From assembly GCA_016213205.1 (NCBI GenBank), contig JACRAZ010000087.1, positions 1 through 64,000 on the forward strand: 64,000 nt of DNA, read 5' to 3'. The notes under the pieces were generated by a model. That model had not been told where the DNA came from. It was given only the letters and a program-made list of their open reading frames with translations, and did not search any database. A program made the translations under genes and the position numbers. The DNA comes from Burkholderiales bacterium. Its GTDB lineage: Bacteria; Pseudomonadota; Gammaproteobacteria; Burkholderiales; Burkholderiaceae_C. Position 1 is the first letter of the stretch, and each line of letters begins with the position of its first letter. This document shows positions 23,189-31,105 of the stretch, in pieces.

Positions 23189-24546
23189 GCCCTGCCGCCC
23201 TGGACACCCCCGCCGCGCCGGCGGCCCCGCCCGCCCCGGTGAGCTTTGGTGAAGCGTTCCGCTTCTGGCTGAAGCTCGGCTTCATCAGCTTCGGCGGGCC
23301 GGCGGGGCAGATCGCCATCATGCACAGCGAGCTGGTGGAGCGCCGCCGCTGGATCAGCGAGCAACGCTTCCTGCATGCGCTGAACTACTGCATGCTGCTG
23401 CCCGGCCCCGAGGCGCAGCAGCTCGCCACCTACATCGGCTGGCTGATGCACCGCACCGCCGGCGGCATCGTGGCCGGTGCGCTGTTCGTGCTGCCTTCGT
23501 TGTTCATCCTGGTGGCACTGTCGTGGATCTACATCCGCTTCGGCAACCTGCCGGTGGTGGCGGGCCTGTTCTACGGCATCAAGCCCGCGGTGACGGCGCT
23601 GGTGCTGCACGCGGCGCACCGCATCGGCACCCGGGCGCTGAAGAACCGCTGGCTGTGGGGCATTGCGGCAGCGGCCTTCGTCGCGATCTTCGCGTTCGAC
23701 CTGCCGTTCCCGGCCATCGTGGCGGCGGCCGCGCTGATCGGCCACTTCGGCGGCCGCCATGCGCCGCAGGTGTTTGCCACAGGCGGCGGCCATGGCGCGG
23801 CGAAGCAGCACCACGGCCCCGCACTGATCGACGACCACACGCCCACGCCGGCACATGCGCGCTTCTCGCGCCGCCACCTGGCGCGGGTGCTGCTGGCGGG
23901 CCTGGCGCTCGGCGGCACCGTGATGGCCGCGCTGGTGGCGTTGCACGGCTGGCACGGCACGCTCACGCAGATGGGCTGGTTCTTCACCAAGGCGGCGTTG
24001 CTCACCTTCGGCGGGGCCTACGCGGTGCTGCCCTATGTGTACCAGGGCGCGGTGGAGCACCACCAGTGGCTCAGCGCGCCGCAGATGATCGACGGCCTCG
24101 CGCTCGGCGAAACCACGCCGGGCCCGCTGATCATGGTGGTGGCCTTCGTCGGCTTCGTCGGCGGCTGGCTGAAGCAGGTGCTGGGGCCCGACGCGCTGTT
24201 CCTGGGCGGCGCGCTGGCGGCCACCGTGGTCACCTTTTTCACCTTCCTGCCTTCGTTCGTGTTCATCCTGGCCGGCGGCCCGCTGGTGGAGGCCACGCAC
24301 GGCAGGCTGGGCTTCACCGCGCCGCTCACCGCCATCACCGCCGCGGTGGTGGGCGTGATCCTGAACCTGGCGCTGTTCTTCGCCTACCACGTGCTGTGGC
24401 CCCAGGGCCTGGCCGGACCGTTCGATGCCGTGTCGGCCGCGATCGCCATCGCGGCGGCGGTGGCCCTTTTCCGCTTCAAGCTGGGCGTGATGCCCCTGCT
24501 GGCGCTGTGCGGTGGCCTGGGGCTGGCGCTGCGCCTGTTCACCTGA
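23185..24546 (+). CDS. chrA: Chromate transporter ChrA
   Basis: A CHR-family inner-membrane efflux pump of 453 residues made of two homologous halves. The first half has FISFGGPAGQIAIMH and LPGPEAQQLATYIGW; the second has LTFGGAYAVLPYVYQG and GETTPGPLIMVVAFVGF. These are the family signatures for chromate (and sulfate) binding. The N-terminus is Pro/Ala-rich. It is coupled to chrB by ATGA and precedes the SOD/rhodanese gene by 10 bases. Its role is to expel CrO4(2-) from the cytoplasm. Confidence 0.95.
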   Translation: MSPAALDTPAAPAAPPAPVSFGEAFRFWLKLGFISFGGPAGQIAIMHSELVERRRWISEQRFLHALNYCMLLPGPEAQQLATYIGWLMHRTAGGIVAGALFVLPSLFILVALSWIYIRFGNLPVVAGLFYGIKPAVTALVLHAAHRIGTRALKNRWLWGIAAAAFVAIFAFDLPFPAIVAAAALIGHFGGRHAPQVFATGGGHGAAKQHHGPALIDDHTPTPAHARFSRRHLARVLLAGLALGGTVMAALVALHGWHGTLTQMGWFFTKAALLTFGGAYAVLPYVYQGAVEHHQWLSAPQMIDGLALGETTPGPLIMVVAFVGFVGGWLKQVLGPDALFLGGALAATVVTFFTFLPSFVFILAGGPLVEATHGRLGFTAPLTAITAAVVGVILNLALFFAYHVLWPQGLAGPFDAVSAAIAIAAAVALFRFKLGVMPLLALCGGLGLALRLFT

Positions 24547-24556
24547 GGAGATGACC

Positions 24557-25192
24557 ATGAGCGAACCGATGGTGCCGGCGATGGCACTGGCCTTGAGCGC
24601 CAGCTTCGGCAGCGTGGCCGGCTGGCGCGCAGATGCGTTGGCCCGCGTGGCCGAGGCCGGCGCGGCGGCCGGGTGGTTGAGCCTGTGGTTCGACCCCGCG
24701 CAGGGGCGCCTGCAGCAGCAGGTGCTGGCCGCGGCCCCGGCAGCCGATGCCGATGCCGATGCCGATGCCGATGCCCTGCTGGTGCTGCCGCTGGCGCCCG
24801 GGGCCGAGGCGGCACTCGAGGGCATCGACTGGGCGGCCGTGTACGAGCGCTACCAGCACGCGGTGCATGCCGCCAGCAGCTGCTGCGGCGCGGCGGCCGA
24901 CGCGGCCACCGGCGCGCTGCTGCTCGACGTGCGGCGCGCCGGCGTGTTTGCGCAGGCACCGAGCATGCTGCCGGGCGCGCGCTGGCACGACCCGGCCGAC
25001 GTGGACCGCTGGGCCGCCGCGCTGCCCCGCGACACCCCGGTGCTGGTGTACTGCGTCTACGGCCACGAGGTCGGCCGCGCCACCGCGCTGCGGCTGCGGG
25101 CGGCCGGTGTGAATGCGCGTTACCTGTCCGGTGGCTTCCACGACTGGCAGGCCGCCGGCCGGCCGGTGGTGGCGAAGGAGGGCACGCCATGA
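24557..25192 (+). CDS. SOD-remnant/rhodanese fusion protein of the chr operon
   Basis: A 211-residue protein of two parts. Residues 10-100 resemble the C-terminal domain of Fe/Mn superoxide dismutase: SASFGSVAGWRADALARV matches the SOD FGS-FxxF start, and GIDWAAVYERYQ matches the SOD end. The metal-binding D-x-W/Y-E-H-A-Y block is absent and an (Ala-Asp) run sits before its place. Residues 115-211 are a rhodanese domain with the active-site loop starting at Cys166 (CVYGHEVG). The SOD half is thus probably non-catalytic. Canonical chr operons carry a separate Fe-SOD gene (chrC). The ATG at 24557 has GAGGAG six bases upstream. The stop overlaps the next gene. Confidence 0.75.
   Translation: MSEPMVPAMALALSASFGSVAGWRADALARVAEAGAAAGWLSLWFDPAQGRLQQQVLAAAPAADADADADADALLVLPLAPGAEAALEGIDWAAVYERYQHAVHAASSCCGAAADAATGALLLDVRRAGVFAQAPSMLPGARWHDPADVDRWAAALPRDTPVLVYCVYGHEVGRATALRLRAAGVNARYLSGGFHDWQAAGRPVVAKEGTP
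24743..24775 (+). repeat. GCCGAT hexamer repeat inside the fusion gene
   Basis: Five exact GCCGAT units plus GCC encode an Ala-Asp run at the junction region of the SOD-like half. Unit gain or loss keeps the frame. Confidence 0.9.
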
Positions 25193-25683
25193 AATGGGTC
25201 ACCCGCGAGCGGCCGAAGATCGATCGCATTGCCTGCCCCTGGCTGATTGCGCGCTTCATCGATGCTGCGCCGCAGTTCCTGTACGTGCCCGCCGGCCAGG
25301 TGCTGGCGGTGGCCGCCGAGACCGGGGCCGTGCCCTACGACATCCCGGGCGTCGAACTCAGCCACGTGGGCGAGCGGTGCAGCTTCGATGCCTTCCTCGC
25401 GCGCTACGGGCTCACCGAGCCCGCGTTGCAGCAGCTGGCGCTGATCGTGCGCGGCGCGGACACCTCGCGGCTGGACCTCACGCCCCAATCGGCCGGCTTG
25501 TATGCGGTGTCGCTGGGCCTGGCGCGTGTGTTTGCCGACGACCAGGTGCTGCTTCAGCATGGCATGGTGGTCTACGATGCGCTCTTCGCCTGGTGCCGTG
25601 ACGGCCAGGATGAAGCGCATCGTTGGCCGCCGGGATCGCCTGATGGCCCGGATGGCCCCCACGCCGCTGCGGAGCTGAGATGA
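25189..25683 (+). CDS. ChrB C-terminal-domain protein
   Basis: A 164-residue protein consisting of only the ChrB C-terminal domain: MKWVTRERPKIDRIACPWL near the start, and LSHVGERCSFDAFLARYGL in the middle. It parallels residues 175-300 of ChrB (KRWATRARPWVDRLACAWL, then FTHVGSRV). It lacks the N-terminal DNA-binding part, so it is more likely a metal or redox handling enzyme or a partner than a repressor. Its conserved Cys and His residues are candidates for metal binding. It is coupled on both sides by ATGA overlaps. Confidence 0.82.
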   Translation: MKWVTRERPKIDRIACPWLIARFIDAAPQFLYVPAGQVLAVAAETGAVPYDIPGVELSHVGERCSFDAFLARYGLTEPALQQLALIVRGADTSRLDLTPQSAGLYAVSLGLARVFADDQVLLQHGMVVYDALFAWCRDGQDEAHRWPPGSPDGPDGPHAAAELR

Positions 25684-26294
25684 GCGTGCCCACCACCATC
25701 ACCGGTACCGATGGCCAGCCACGCTGCCGGTGGTGTGCCGCGGCCCCGGAGTTCGAGCCCTACCACGACACCGAGTGGGGCTTTCCGGTGGCCGATGACA
25801 CCCGCCTGTTCGAGAAGCTGTGCCTGGAGGGCTTTCAGTCCGGGCTGAGCTGGCGAACCATCCTGGCCAAGCGCGAGAACTTCCGGCGTGCGTTCGAAGG
25901 CTTCGACCCGCACCGGGTGGCCCGCTTCGGCGAGCAGCGCATCGCCCAGCTGCTGCAGGACGAGGGCATCGTGCGCCACCGCGGCAAGATCGAGGCGGTG
26001 GTCCACAACGCGCAGTGCGCGCTGCGGCTGCAGGCCGAATGCGGATCACTGGCCGCGTACCTCTGGCGCCATGAAGCGGCGCCTGCTGCGGCCGAGGCGG
26101 CGCAGGCCGTGTCGGTCTCGCCGCAATCGATCGCCCTGTCCAAGGACCTGAAGCGGCGCGGCTGGAAGTTCGTCGGGCCGACCACCGTGTATGCCTTCAT
26201 GCAGGCCATGGGCCTGGTGAACGACCATGCCCCGGGCTGCGTGATCGGCCCCCGCGCGGCCCTGGCGCGCCAGGCTTTTCGTCCGCCAACCTGA
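25680..26294 (+). CDS. tag: DNA-3-methyladenine glycosylase I
   Basis: A base-excision repair glycosylase that removes 3-methyladenine. It has the helix-hairpin fold and the zinc ligands of Tag: a CRWC start, the His of YHDTEWG, and the His and Cys of NDHAPGC near the C-terminus. The signature LFEKLCLEGFQSGLSWRTIL is present. At 204 residues it has the usual length. It is the last gene of the chr operon, joined by an ATGA overlap. That links DNA repair to chromate defence, since Cr(VI) reduction damages DNA. Confidence 0.93.
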   Translation: MSVPTTITGTDGQPRCRWCAAAPEFEPYHDTEWGFPVADDTRLFEKLCLEGFQSGLSWRTILAKRENFRRAFEGFDPHRVARFGEQRIAQLLQDEGIVRHRGKIEAVVHNAQCALRLQAECGSLAAYLWRHEAAPAAAEAAQAVSVSPQSIALSKDLKRRGWKFVGPTTVYAFMQAMGLVNDHAPGCVIGPRAALARQAFRPPT

Positions 26295-26369
26295 GGGGCA
26301 GGCGGCCGCGCCGTTGTACCCTAGGGCCGTGGCGCCACGGTGCGCCGGCGCAAGGCACGAGGAGGCGAT

Positions 26370-26891
26370 GTGAGCAAATGGCGGATCCTGGGGCTGCTGG
26401 CCTGCCTGGCGGGGCCGCTGGTGGCCGGCGCGCAGCAAGCCGCCCATCAGCACGGCACGGTGCTGCTGGACGTGGCGGTGGACGCGAGCACGCTGAGCCT
26501 GCGGCTCGAAGCGCCCCTGGACAGCCTGCTCGGCTTCGAGCGTGCGCCACGCAGCGACGCCGAACGCAAGGCGGCCGACACGATGCGCGCCCAACTGGGC
26601 CAGGCGGCCACGATGTTCGGCCTGGATGCCGCCGCGGGCTGCGTGCTGCAACCGCCGCAGATCAGCGCCCCGGCCCTGGAGCCCGGCGCGAAGGCCGACG
26701 AACACGCCGAGCTCGTGGCGAGCTACCTGTTCCGCTGCCGCCAGCCCGGCGTGCTGCGCGTGGCCGACCTCAACGGCCTGCTCATCGCCTTCCCGCGCAT
26801 CCAGCGCGTGGAGGTGCAGGTGGCGGCGCCCGGCGGCCAGTGGAAGCAGGTGCTGAAGCGGCCGCAGGCGATGGTGAAGCTGGTGCGTTGA
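26370..26891 (+). CDS. DUF2796/ZrgA-like exported protein
   Basis: A 173-residue protein. The N-terminal signal peptide is ILGLLACLAGPLVAGAQQ. A conserved body follows: AHQHGTVLLDVAVDASTLSLRLEAPLDSLLGFE, and later VASYLFRCRQPGVLRVADLNGLLIAFPRIQRVEVQVA. This matches the DUF2796 family, whose ZrgA member takes part in zinc uptake. The start is GTG 26370 with AGGAGG upstream. A histidine-rich loop typical of zinc-binding ZrgA is absent. It follows tag after 75 bases and may be independent of the chr operon. Confidence 0.7.
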   Translation: MSKWRILGLLACLAGPLVAGAQQAAHQHGTVLLDVAVDASTLSLRLEAPLDSLLGFERAPRSDAERKAADTMRAQLGQAATMFGLDAAAGCVLQPPQISAPALEPGAKADEHAELVASYLFRCRQPGVLRVADLNGLLIAFPRIQRVEVQVAAPGGQWKQVLKRPQAMVKLVR

Positions 26892-26927
26892 GCACCGCGG
26901 CTGCACAGGCCGCGGGCCGCGGGCCGA

Positions 26928-27338
26928 TCACCCCAGCGCCCAGCCCAGGCCGTAGAGCACGCAGGCCAGCGCCATGCCGCGCAAGGGGATGCTGAAGAAG
27001 TACCGGCAGGACAGCGCCAGGTAGGCCAGCAGCATGGCCAGGCCCAGGCCGGCCAGGAAGGGCGAGGCGGCCAGCGCCCCCGGCTGGGCCAGGGCCAGGT
27101 GGCCATACACCAGCGCCAGCACGATCATGCCCAGGCTGTGGCTGGCGTTGAAGCCCTTGTTGGCGCGCCACATCGTGGTCTCGCGGGTGATGACCGGGTT
27201 CGTGCGCTCCATCGCCGCACGCAAGGCCGGATCACGCGGCTCGAGCTTGTTGCCGCGGTAGGTGTACAGCAGGTGCACGGCACCGAAGCCACCCAGCACG
27301 GTGGTGCCGGCGAACATCAGCAGGTTGGCAAGGTTCAT
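26928..27338 (-). CDS. Small integral membrane protein (LIC_13387-like)
   Basis: A 136-residue protein with four predicted helices: NLLMFAGTTVLGGFGAVHLL, LGMIVLALVYGHLAL, FLAGLGLAMLLAYLAL and the C-terminal GMALACVLYGLGWAL. A polar loop with RETTMWRANKGFNASHS separates the first two. It resembles a family of small membrane proteins without known function. It diverges from the TetR gene and shares the operator-like repeats between them, so it is likely the repressor's target. Confidence 0.75.
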   Translation of the reverse strand: MNLANLLMFAGTTVLGGFGAVHLLYTYRGNKLEPRDPALRAAMERTNPVITRETTMWRANKGFNASHSLGMIVLALVYGHLALAQPGALAASPFLAGLGLAMLLAYLALSCRYFFSIPLRGMALACVLYGLGWALG

Positions 27339-27362
27339 CGGGCGCTCCCGAGGAGTGGGTTG

Positions 27363-27421
27363 ATCTTGACAGGAGAAAGATTAGGGCGGATTGTGGAGAC
27401 GCATCTTTCCTGTGTCAAGAT
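27363..27421. promoter_or_regulatory. Paired 19-base inverted sites between membrane protein and tetR genes
   Basis: Two 19-base elements, 27363-27381 and 27403-27421, are inverted copies matching at 16 of 19 positions. Each is itself a partial dyad ATCTT-N9-AAGAT. Their centres are 40 bases apart, about four helical turns. This is typical of a TetR regulator's operator pair. Confidence 0.65.
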
Positions 27422-27427
27422 TCCGCC

Positions 27428-28057
27428 ATGGTGACCCGCCCGAAGACCGCCCGGCCCGGCGGCAAGGCCCGCGCCGCGGCGCCCGACGCCGCACGGCCCT
27501 ATCACCACGGCAACCTGCGCGCCAGCCTGCTGGAGGCGGCGGAAGCCCTGCTGGCCGAGCGCGGCGCCCAGGGGCTGACGCTGCGCGACGTGGCGCGCGC
27601 CGCCGGGGTGTCGCATGCGGCCCCGTACCACCACTTCGGCAGCCTGAATGCCTTGCTGGCCGCCGTGGCCCAGCGCGGCTTCGAGGCCCTGAGCGCCGCG
27701 ATGGCAGAAGCGGTGGCGGTGCCCGACACCCGCGAACGCCTGCTGCGCGTGACGCTGGCCTACGTGAACTTCGCGCTGGCCCACCCGCAGTGCTTTCGCC
27801 TGATGTTCGGGCCGATGCTGGCCAGCAAGGCCGAGCACCCCGAACTGAAACGGGCGGCCGAGGCGGCCTTCGACCACGTGCTGCAGGCCGCCCTCGCGCA
27901 CGACAAGCGGCGCGGCAGTGACCTGGCCGTGGCCGGCTGGAGCCTGGCGCACGGCCTGAGCCACCTGCTGATCGACGGCGCCTTCGAAGGCATGCCGCTG
28001 ATGCAGCAGCGGCCGGAACTGCTGGCGCGCAAGCTGGGCGAGCGGCTGCTGGGCTGA
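27428..28057 (+). CDS. TetR/AcrR-family transcriptional regulator
   Basis: A 209-residue regulator. The N-terminal helix-turn-helix spans about residues 28-72, with YHHGNLRASLLEAAEALLAERG, TLRDVARAAGVSHAAPYHHF and the following helix. The C-terminal ligand domain contains FALAHPQCFRLMFGPML, as in WHG-type TetR proteins. It diverges from the small membrane protein gene, and repeated operator-like sites lie between them. The ligand is unknown. Confidence 0.9.
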   Translation: MVTRPKTARPGGKARAAAPDAARPYHHGNLRASLLEAAEALLAERGAQGLTLRDVARAAGVSHAAPYHHFGSLNALLAAVAQRGFEALSAAMAEAVAVPDTRERLLRVTLAYVNFALAHPQCFRLMFGPMLASKAEHPELKRAAEAAFDHVLQAALAHDKRRGSDLAVAGWSLAHGLSHLLIDGAFEGMPLMQQRPELLARKLGERLLG

Positions 28058-28140
28058 GACCAGACGCCGGAGGTGCCTTCCTCCCCCTCGGCGCGGCATG
28101 GTGCTACGCTCGCGCTCCCGTTGCCCCAAAGGAGCCTGCC

Positions 28141-28443
28141 ATGACTGCGATGAACGTGGTGCACATGCGCGTGAAGCCCGGCAAGGAAGACGAGTACGTC
28201 CGCATCCACAAGGAAATGGACGTGCGCGCCATGCAGGGTGGCCGGAACTTCTGGCTGGTCCGCACCGGCGAGCGAAGCTTCACCGTGGTGGCGGAATGGG
28301 ACAGCATGGAAGCACTGGCCGCAGCCCGCCCTGCGATGGTCGGCAACCTGGACAAGCTGCGCCCCATCCTCGAAGACCTGGGGGGTGGCAGGGGTGTCAC
28401 CGAACCCTGGTCCGGTGAGGTGGCGCTGCACATGAAGCTCTGA
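28141..28443 (+). CDS. Antibiotic biosynthesis monooxygenase-like (ABM) domain protein
   Basis: A 100-residue single-domain protein of the dimeric alpha-beta barrel fold: VVHMRVKPGKEDEYVRIHKEM, then FTVVAEWDSMEALAAARPAM. Such proteins are cofactor-free monooxygenases, haem-degrading enzymes or simple ligand binders. No context indicates which. A stem-loop follows its stop. Confidence 0.7.
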   Translation: MTAMNVVHMRVKPGKEDEYVRIHKEMDVRAMQGGRNFWLVRTGERSFTVVAEWDSMEALAAARPAMVGNLDKLRPILEDLGGGRGVTEPWSGEVALHMKL

Positions 28444-28463
28444 CCCGACGCGCTGGCGTCGGG
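28444..28463. terminator. Bidirectional hairpin between convergent genes
   Basis: CCCGACGC (28444-28451) pairs with GCGTCGGG (28456-28463) around a four-base loop, directly after the ABM stop and before the RTX gene's end. No T-run follows on the plus strand. Confidence 0.55.
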
Positions 28464-28472
28464 GCAGGCGCA

Positions 28473-29813
28473 TCAGCCGAGGGCAATCGGGTCGACGAAC
28501 CCGGGCGTGCCCTGGATCTGGACTTCGCCGTTGATCAGCACTTCCGTGCCCGGGCCGCCGATCAGCACGTCGAAGCCCGCGCCGCCATCGAGCATGTCGT
28601 TGCCCGCGCCGCCGATCAGCACGTCGTTCCCGTCGCCGCCGTTGAGCGTGAGCGGCAGCGCCACCGCGGGCGTGCCGTTGGCAATGACCACGTCGTTGCC
28701 GGCCAGGCCGTTGAACTGCAGGCGGCCGAGGCCCGGCTCGAAGTTGCGGATCACCACTTCGGCGGCCAGGCCGCGCAGCACCAGTGCGCCGTTGTCCATC
28801 AGCACCGCCACCCCGTCGTCGGCCGCGCTGCCGTTGATCACCACGGTGTCGGTCGCGCCGTCGCCGCCGCCGCCGGCTGCGGCGAGGTCGTTGCGCACGG
28901 TCTTCACGTCAGCGCCCGCGAGATCGTTGACGGTGATGCGGTTGGCACCGCCGAGGGCGCGGATCTCCACCGTCTCGACGTCGTTGGTGTCCATCGCGAC
29001 GTTGCCGATGTCGCGGGTGAACAGCAGGCGCCCGCCGTTGGCCGACAGGGTGAACTGCTCGGCGATGTTGGCGCCGTCGAACTGCAGCGTGTCGGTGCCG
29101 GCCTGGCCTTAGACGATGTCGCTGCCGTCGCCCGGGTTCCAGACGAAGCGGTCGTCGGCGGCACCCAGCAGCGCGGTGTCGTTGCCCTGGTTGCCGTCCA
29201 CGGTGTCGTTGCCGTCGCCGCCCATCAGCAGGTCGGCGCCGTTGCCGCCGTTGAGGGTGTCGTTGCCGGCGCCGCCGATCAGCACGTCGTTGCTGATGCC
29301 GCCGAACAGCAGGTCGGCGCCGGCCTTGCCGAGCAGCGTGTCGTTGCCGTCCTGGCCGAAGAGCTGGTCGTTGCCCGAGCCGCCCGTCAGCACGTCGTTG
29401 CCGGCACCGCCGAACAGGTTGGCCTTCGGCAGCGCGCCGATGGCTTCGTTCAGTGTCACGGTGTATTTGCCGGCCTGGGCATAGACCTGGACCAGGCTGG
29501 TGTTGGCCACCGTGGGCGTGCCGCCGGTGACGGCCAGCGCACCGCCGTTCACCAGGATCTGCCCGGTGGCGTTGCGGCCGATGCTCAGGCTGTTGTCCAG
29601 CGCATTGCCGAACACGGTGAGCGTGCCCGCGTTGACGGTGGCGCTCGCGGCCGAGGCGGTGCGGTCGGGGTCCGAGGTGTCGGTCACGACGGTCCCGGTG
29701 GTCGTGGCGGGGCCGGCCGTGACGATCGCGGTGGCGGTGGCGGTGGTGGTGGCGGTGGTGGTGGCGGTGGTGGTGGCGTTGGTGGCCGGCAGGGTGGGCT
29801 GCGGCGTGTTCAT
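28473..29813 (-). pseudogene. RTX/hemolysin-type calcium-binding protein gene, split by one in-frame stop
   Basis: The frame would encode about 446 residues from ATG 29813. A Thr/Ala-rich N-terminus is followed by a beta-rich domain. RTX nonapeptides of the GGxGxDxL type come next ([19 protein letters not shown] and others), then a second beta domain and a final repeat group. One TAA at 29109-29111 is codon 235, after GDGSDIV. On both sides the frame stays open and homologous, and GQAGTDTLQFDG follows directly. A GAA to TAA change would explain it. The second half has an ATG at 28994. It lacks an obvious Sec signal, as expected for type I secretion. Either a recent nonsense mutation or an assembly error is possible. 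Confidence 0.75.
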
Positions 29814-29985
29814 GGGGCGTCTCGTCCTGTGCGTGGGTGGGCTCGTCGATGGGTGATCGGCGGTTTGCCGATGCCGCACCTACGAGCCCGCCATCCGCGA
29901 CGGACGTGGCGGGAACGGTGACGGAGGTCACACGGGTCGGGTCGGGTGGCCGCGCGGCCGGGCGGCGCGCAGCGGGCCGCCCGGA

Positions 29986-31077
29986 TCAGGCGTTGGGGGT
30001 CCGCCCGTCGGTGAGCCCGATGAAGTGGTCCAGGATGTGGAAGTGGTCGTCGTGGAAGCGGTCTTCCATCGCGGCCAGCAGGCCGATGGGCACCCATTCC
30101 ACCCGCGCGGCATCGTCGCCGGCGCGCACCTCGGGCAGCTCGCGCTCGCCCAGATCGAAGTAGAAGGCGTGGGTGATGGTGCGGCCGCGCTGGCTGCGGT
30201 CGGGGTGGTCGAACACGCGCGCGCTCTGCAGGGCCCCGCGCATGGTGCTGTCCAGCAGGTTCATCGCGGTTTCCTCGCGCAGTTCGCGCAGCGCGCTCTG
30301 GTAGGCGGTTTCGCGCTGTTCGATGAAGCCGCCGGGCATCGCGTACAGGCCCTTGCCCGGTGATTCGGCGCGGCGGATCAGCAGCACACGGCCGCTGCAG
30401 CGCACCAGTGCATCCACCGTCACGAACACCGGCGGGTAGGGCGAGTGCGCCCAGGCCTTGTGGTAGGCCTTCACGAAGCGCCACTCCCCGGCAATGGTCT
30501 CGAACTGCGGCAACGCGGCCCAGGCGCGCAGCATCGCCAGCGTGCTGGGGGGTGCCTGGTCCACCAGCGCGGCGAGCGTGGCGTCCAGCGAGTGCGCGGC
30601 CTCGGTGGTGTCGGCGCAGCCGAAATAGGCGTCACGCAGCGAGGTGGCGTCGATCGGGCCGCTGCGGTCCACGCTGTGCAGCACCCAGCCGGGGAAGGCA
30701 CGCAGGTAATCGCTGGTGGCGTCCTTGAAGTGGCCCACCAGCGCGATGCGGGGCGAATCGACGCCGGCTTCGGCCAGCAGCCGATTCACGCCGGCCAGCA
30801 CCACCTCGGTCCAGCGCTGCTCGTTGTAGTAGTCGCGCACCGGCAGGAACAGCAGGCGCGCGCGGTCGGCCTCGGGCAGGGCCAGGCGGAACATCTCGGC
30901 GCGTTCTTCCCAGCTCCAGGGGTTCTTCGGGGTGCGGGCCTGGTAGGCCGAGCCGATCACCACCACGCAGCGTGGCGCGATCGCCAGCGCCTGGCGCAGC
31001 AGCGCTGCGTGGCCCAGGTGAAAGGGCTGGAAGCGGCCGATGAAGACGGCGGCGTCGTGGGCGGGGGTGGCGGTCAC
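29986..31077 (-). CDS. nadM: Bifunctional nicotinamide-nucleotide adenylyltransferase/Nudix hydrolase
   Basis: A 363-residue fusion. The N-terminal 180 residues are a nucleotidyltransferase with GRFQPFHLGH and IDATSLRD, transferring AMP to NMN (and possibly NaMN). The C-terminal Nudix domain carries GGFIEQRETAYQSALRELREE, an ADP-ribose pyrophosphatase-type box; the family's final Gly is Ala here. It is the last gene of the NAD salvage unit, 28 bases after nadE. The pairing lets the cell recycle ADP-ribose and NMN from NAD breakdown. Confidence 0.94.
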   Translation of the reverse strand: MTATPAHDAAVFIGRFQPFHLGHAALLRQALAIAPRCVVVIGSAYQARTPKNPWSWEERAEMFRLALPEADRARLLFLPVRDYYNEQRWTEVVLAGVNRLLAEAGVDSPRIALVGHFKDATSDYLRAFPGWVLHSVDRSGPIDATSLRDAYFGCADTTEAAHSLDATLAALVDQAPPSTLAMLRAWAALPQFETIAGEWRFVKAYHKAWAHSPYPPVFVTVDALVRCSGRVLLIRRAESPGKGLYAMPGGFIEQRETAYQSALRELREETAMNLLDSTMRGALQSARVFDHPDRSQRGRTITHAFYFDLGERELPEVRAGDDAARVEWVPIGLLAAMEDRFHDDHFHILDHFIGLTDGRTPNA

Positions 31078-31105
31078 TTCAGGTCCTGTGGCGGGGGTTT
31101 GCGGG

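Noticed and set aside
26327-26340. Palindrome CCGTGGCGCCACGG after tag
   Set aside because: A short GC dyad without U-run; it could end the chr operon but is not convincing in such GC-rich DNA.
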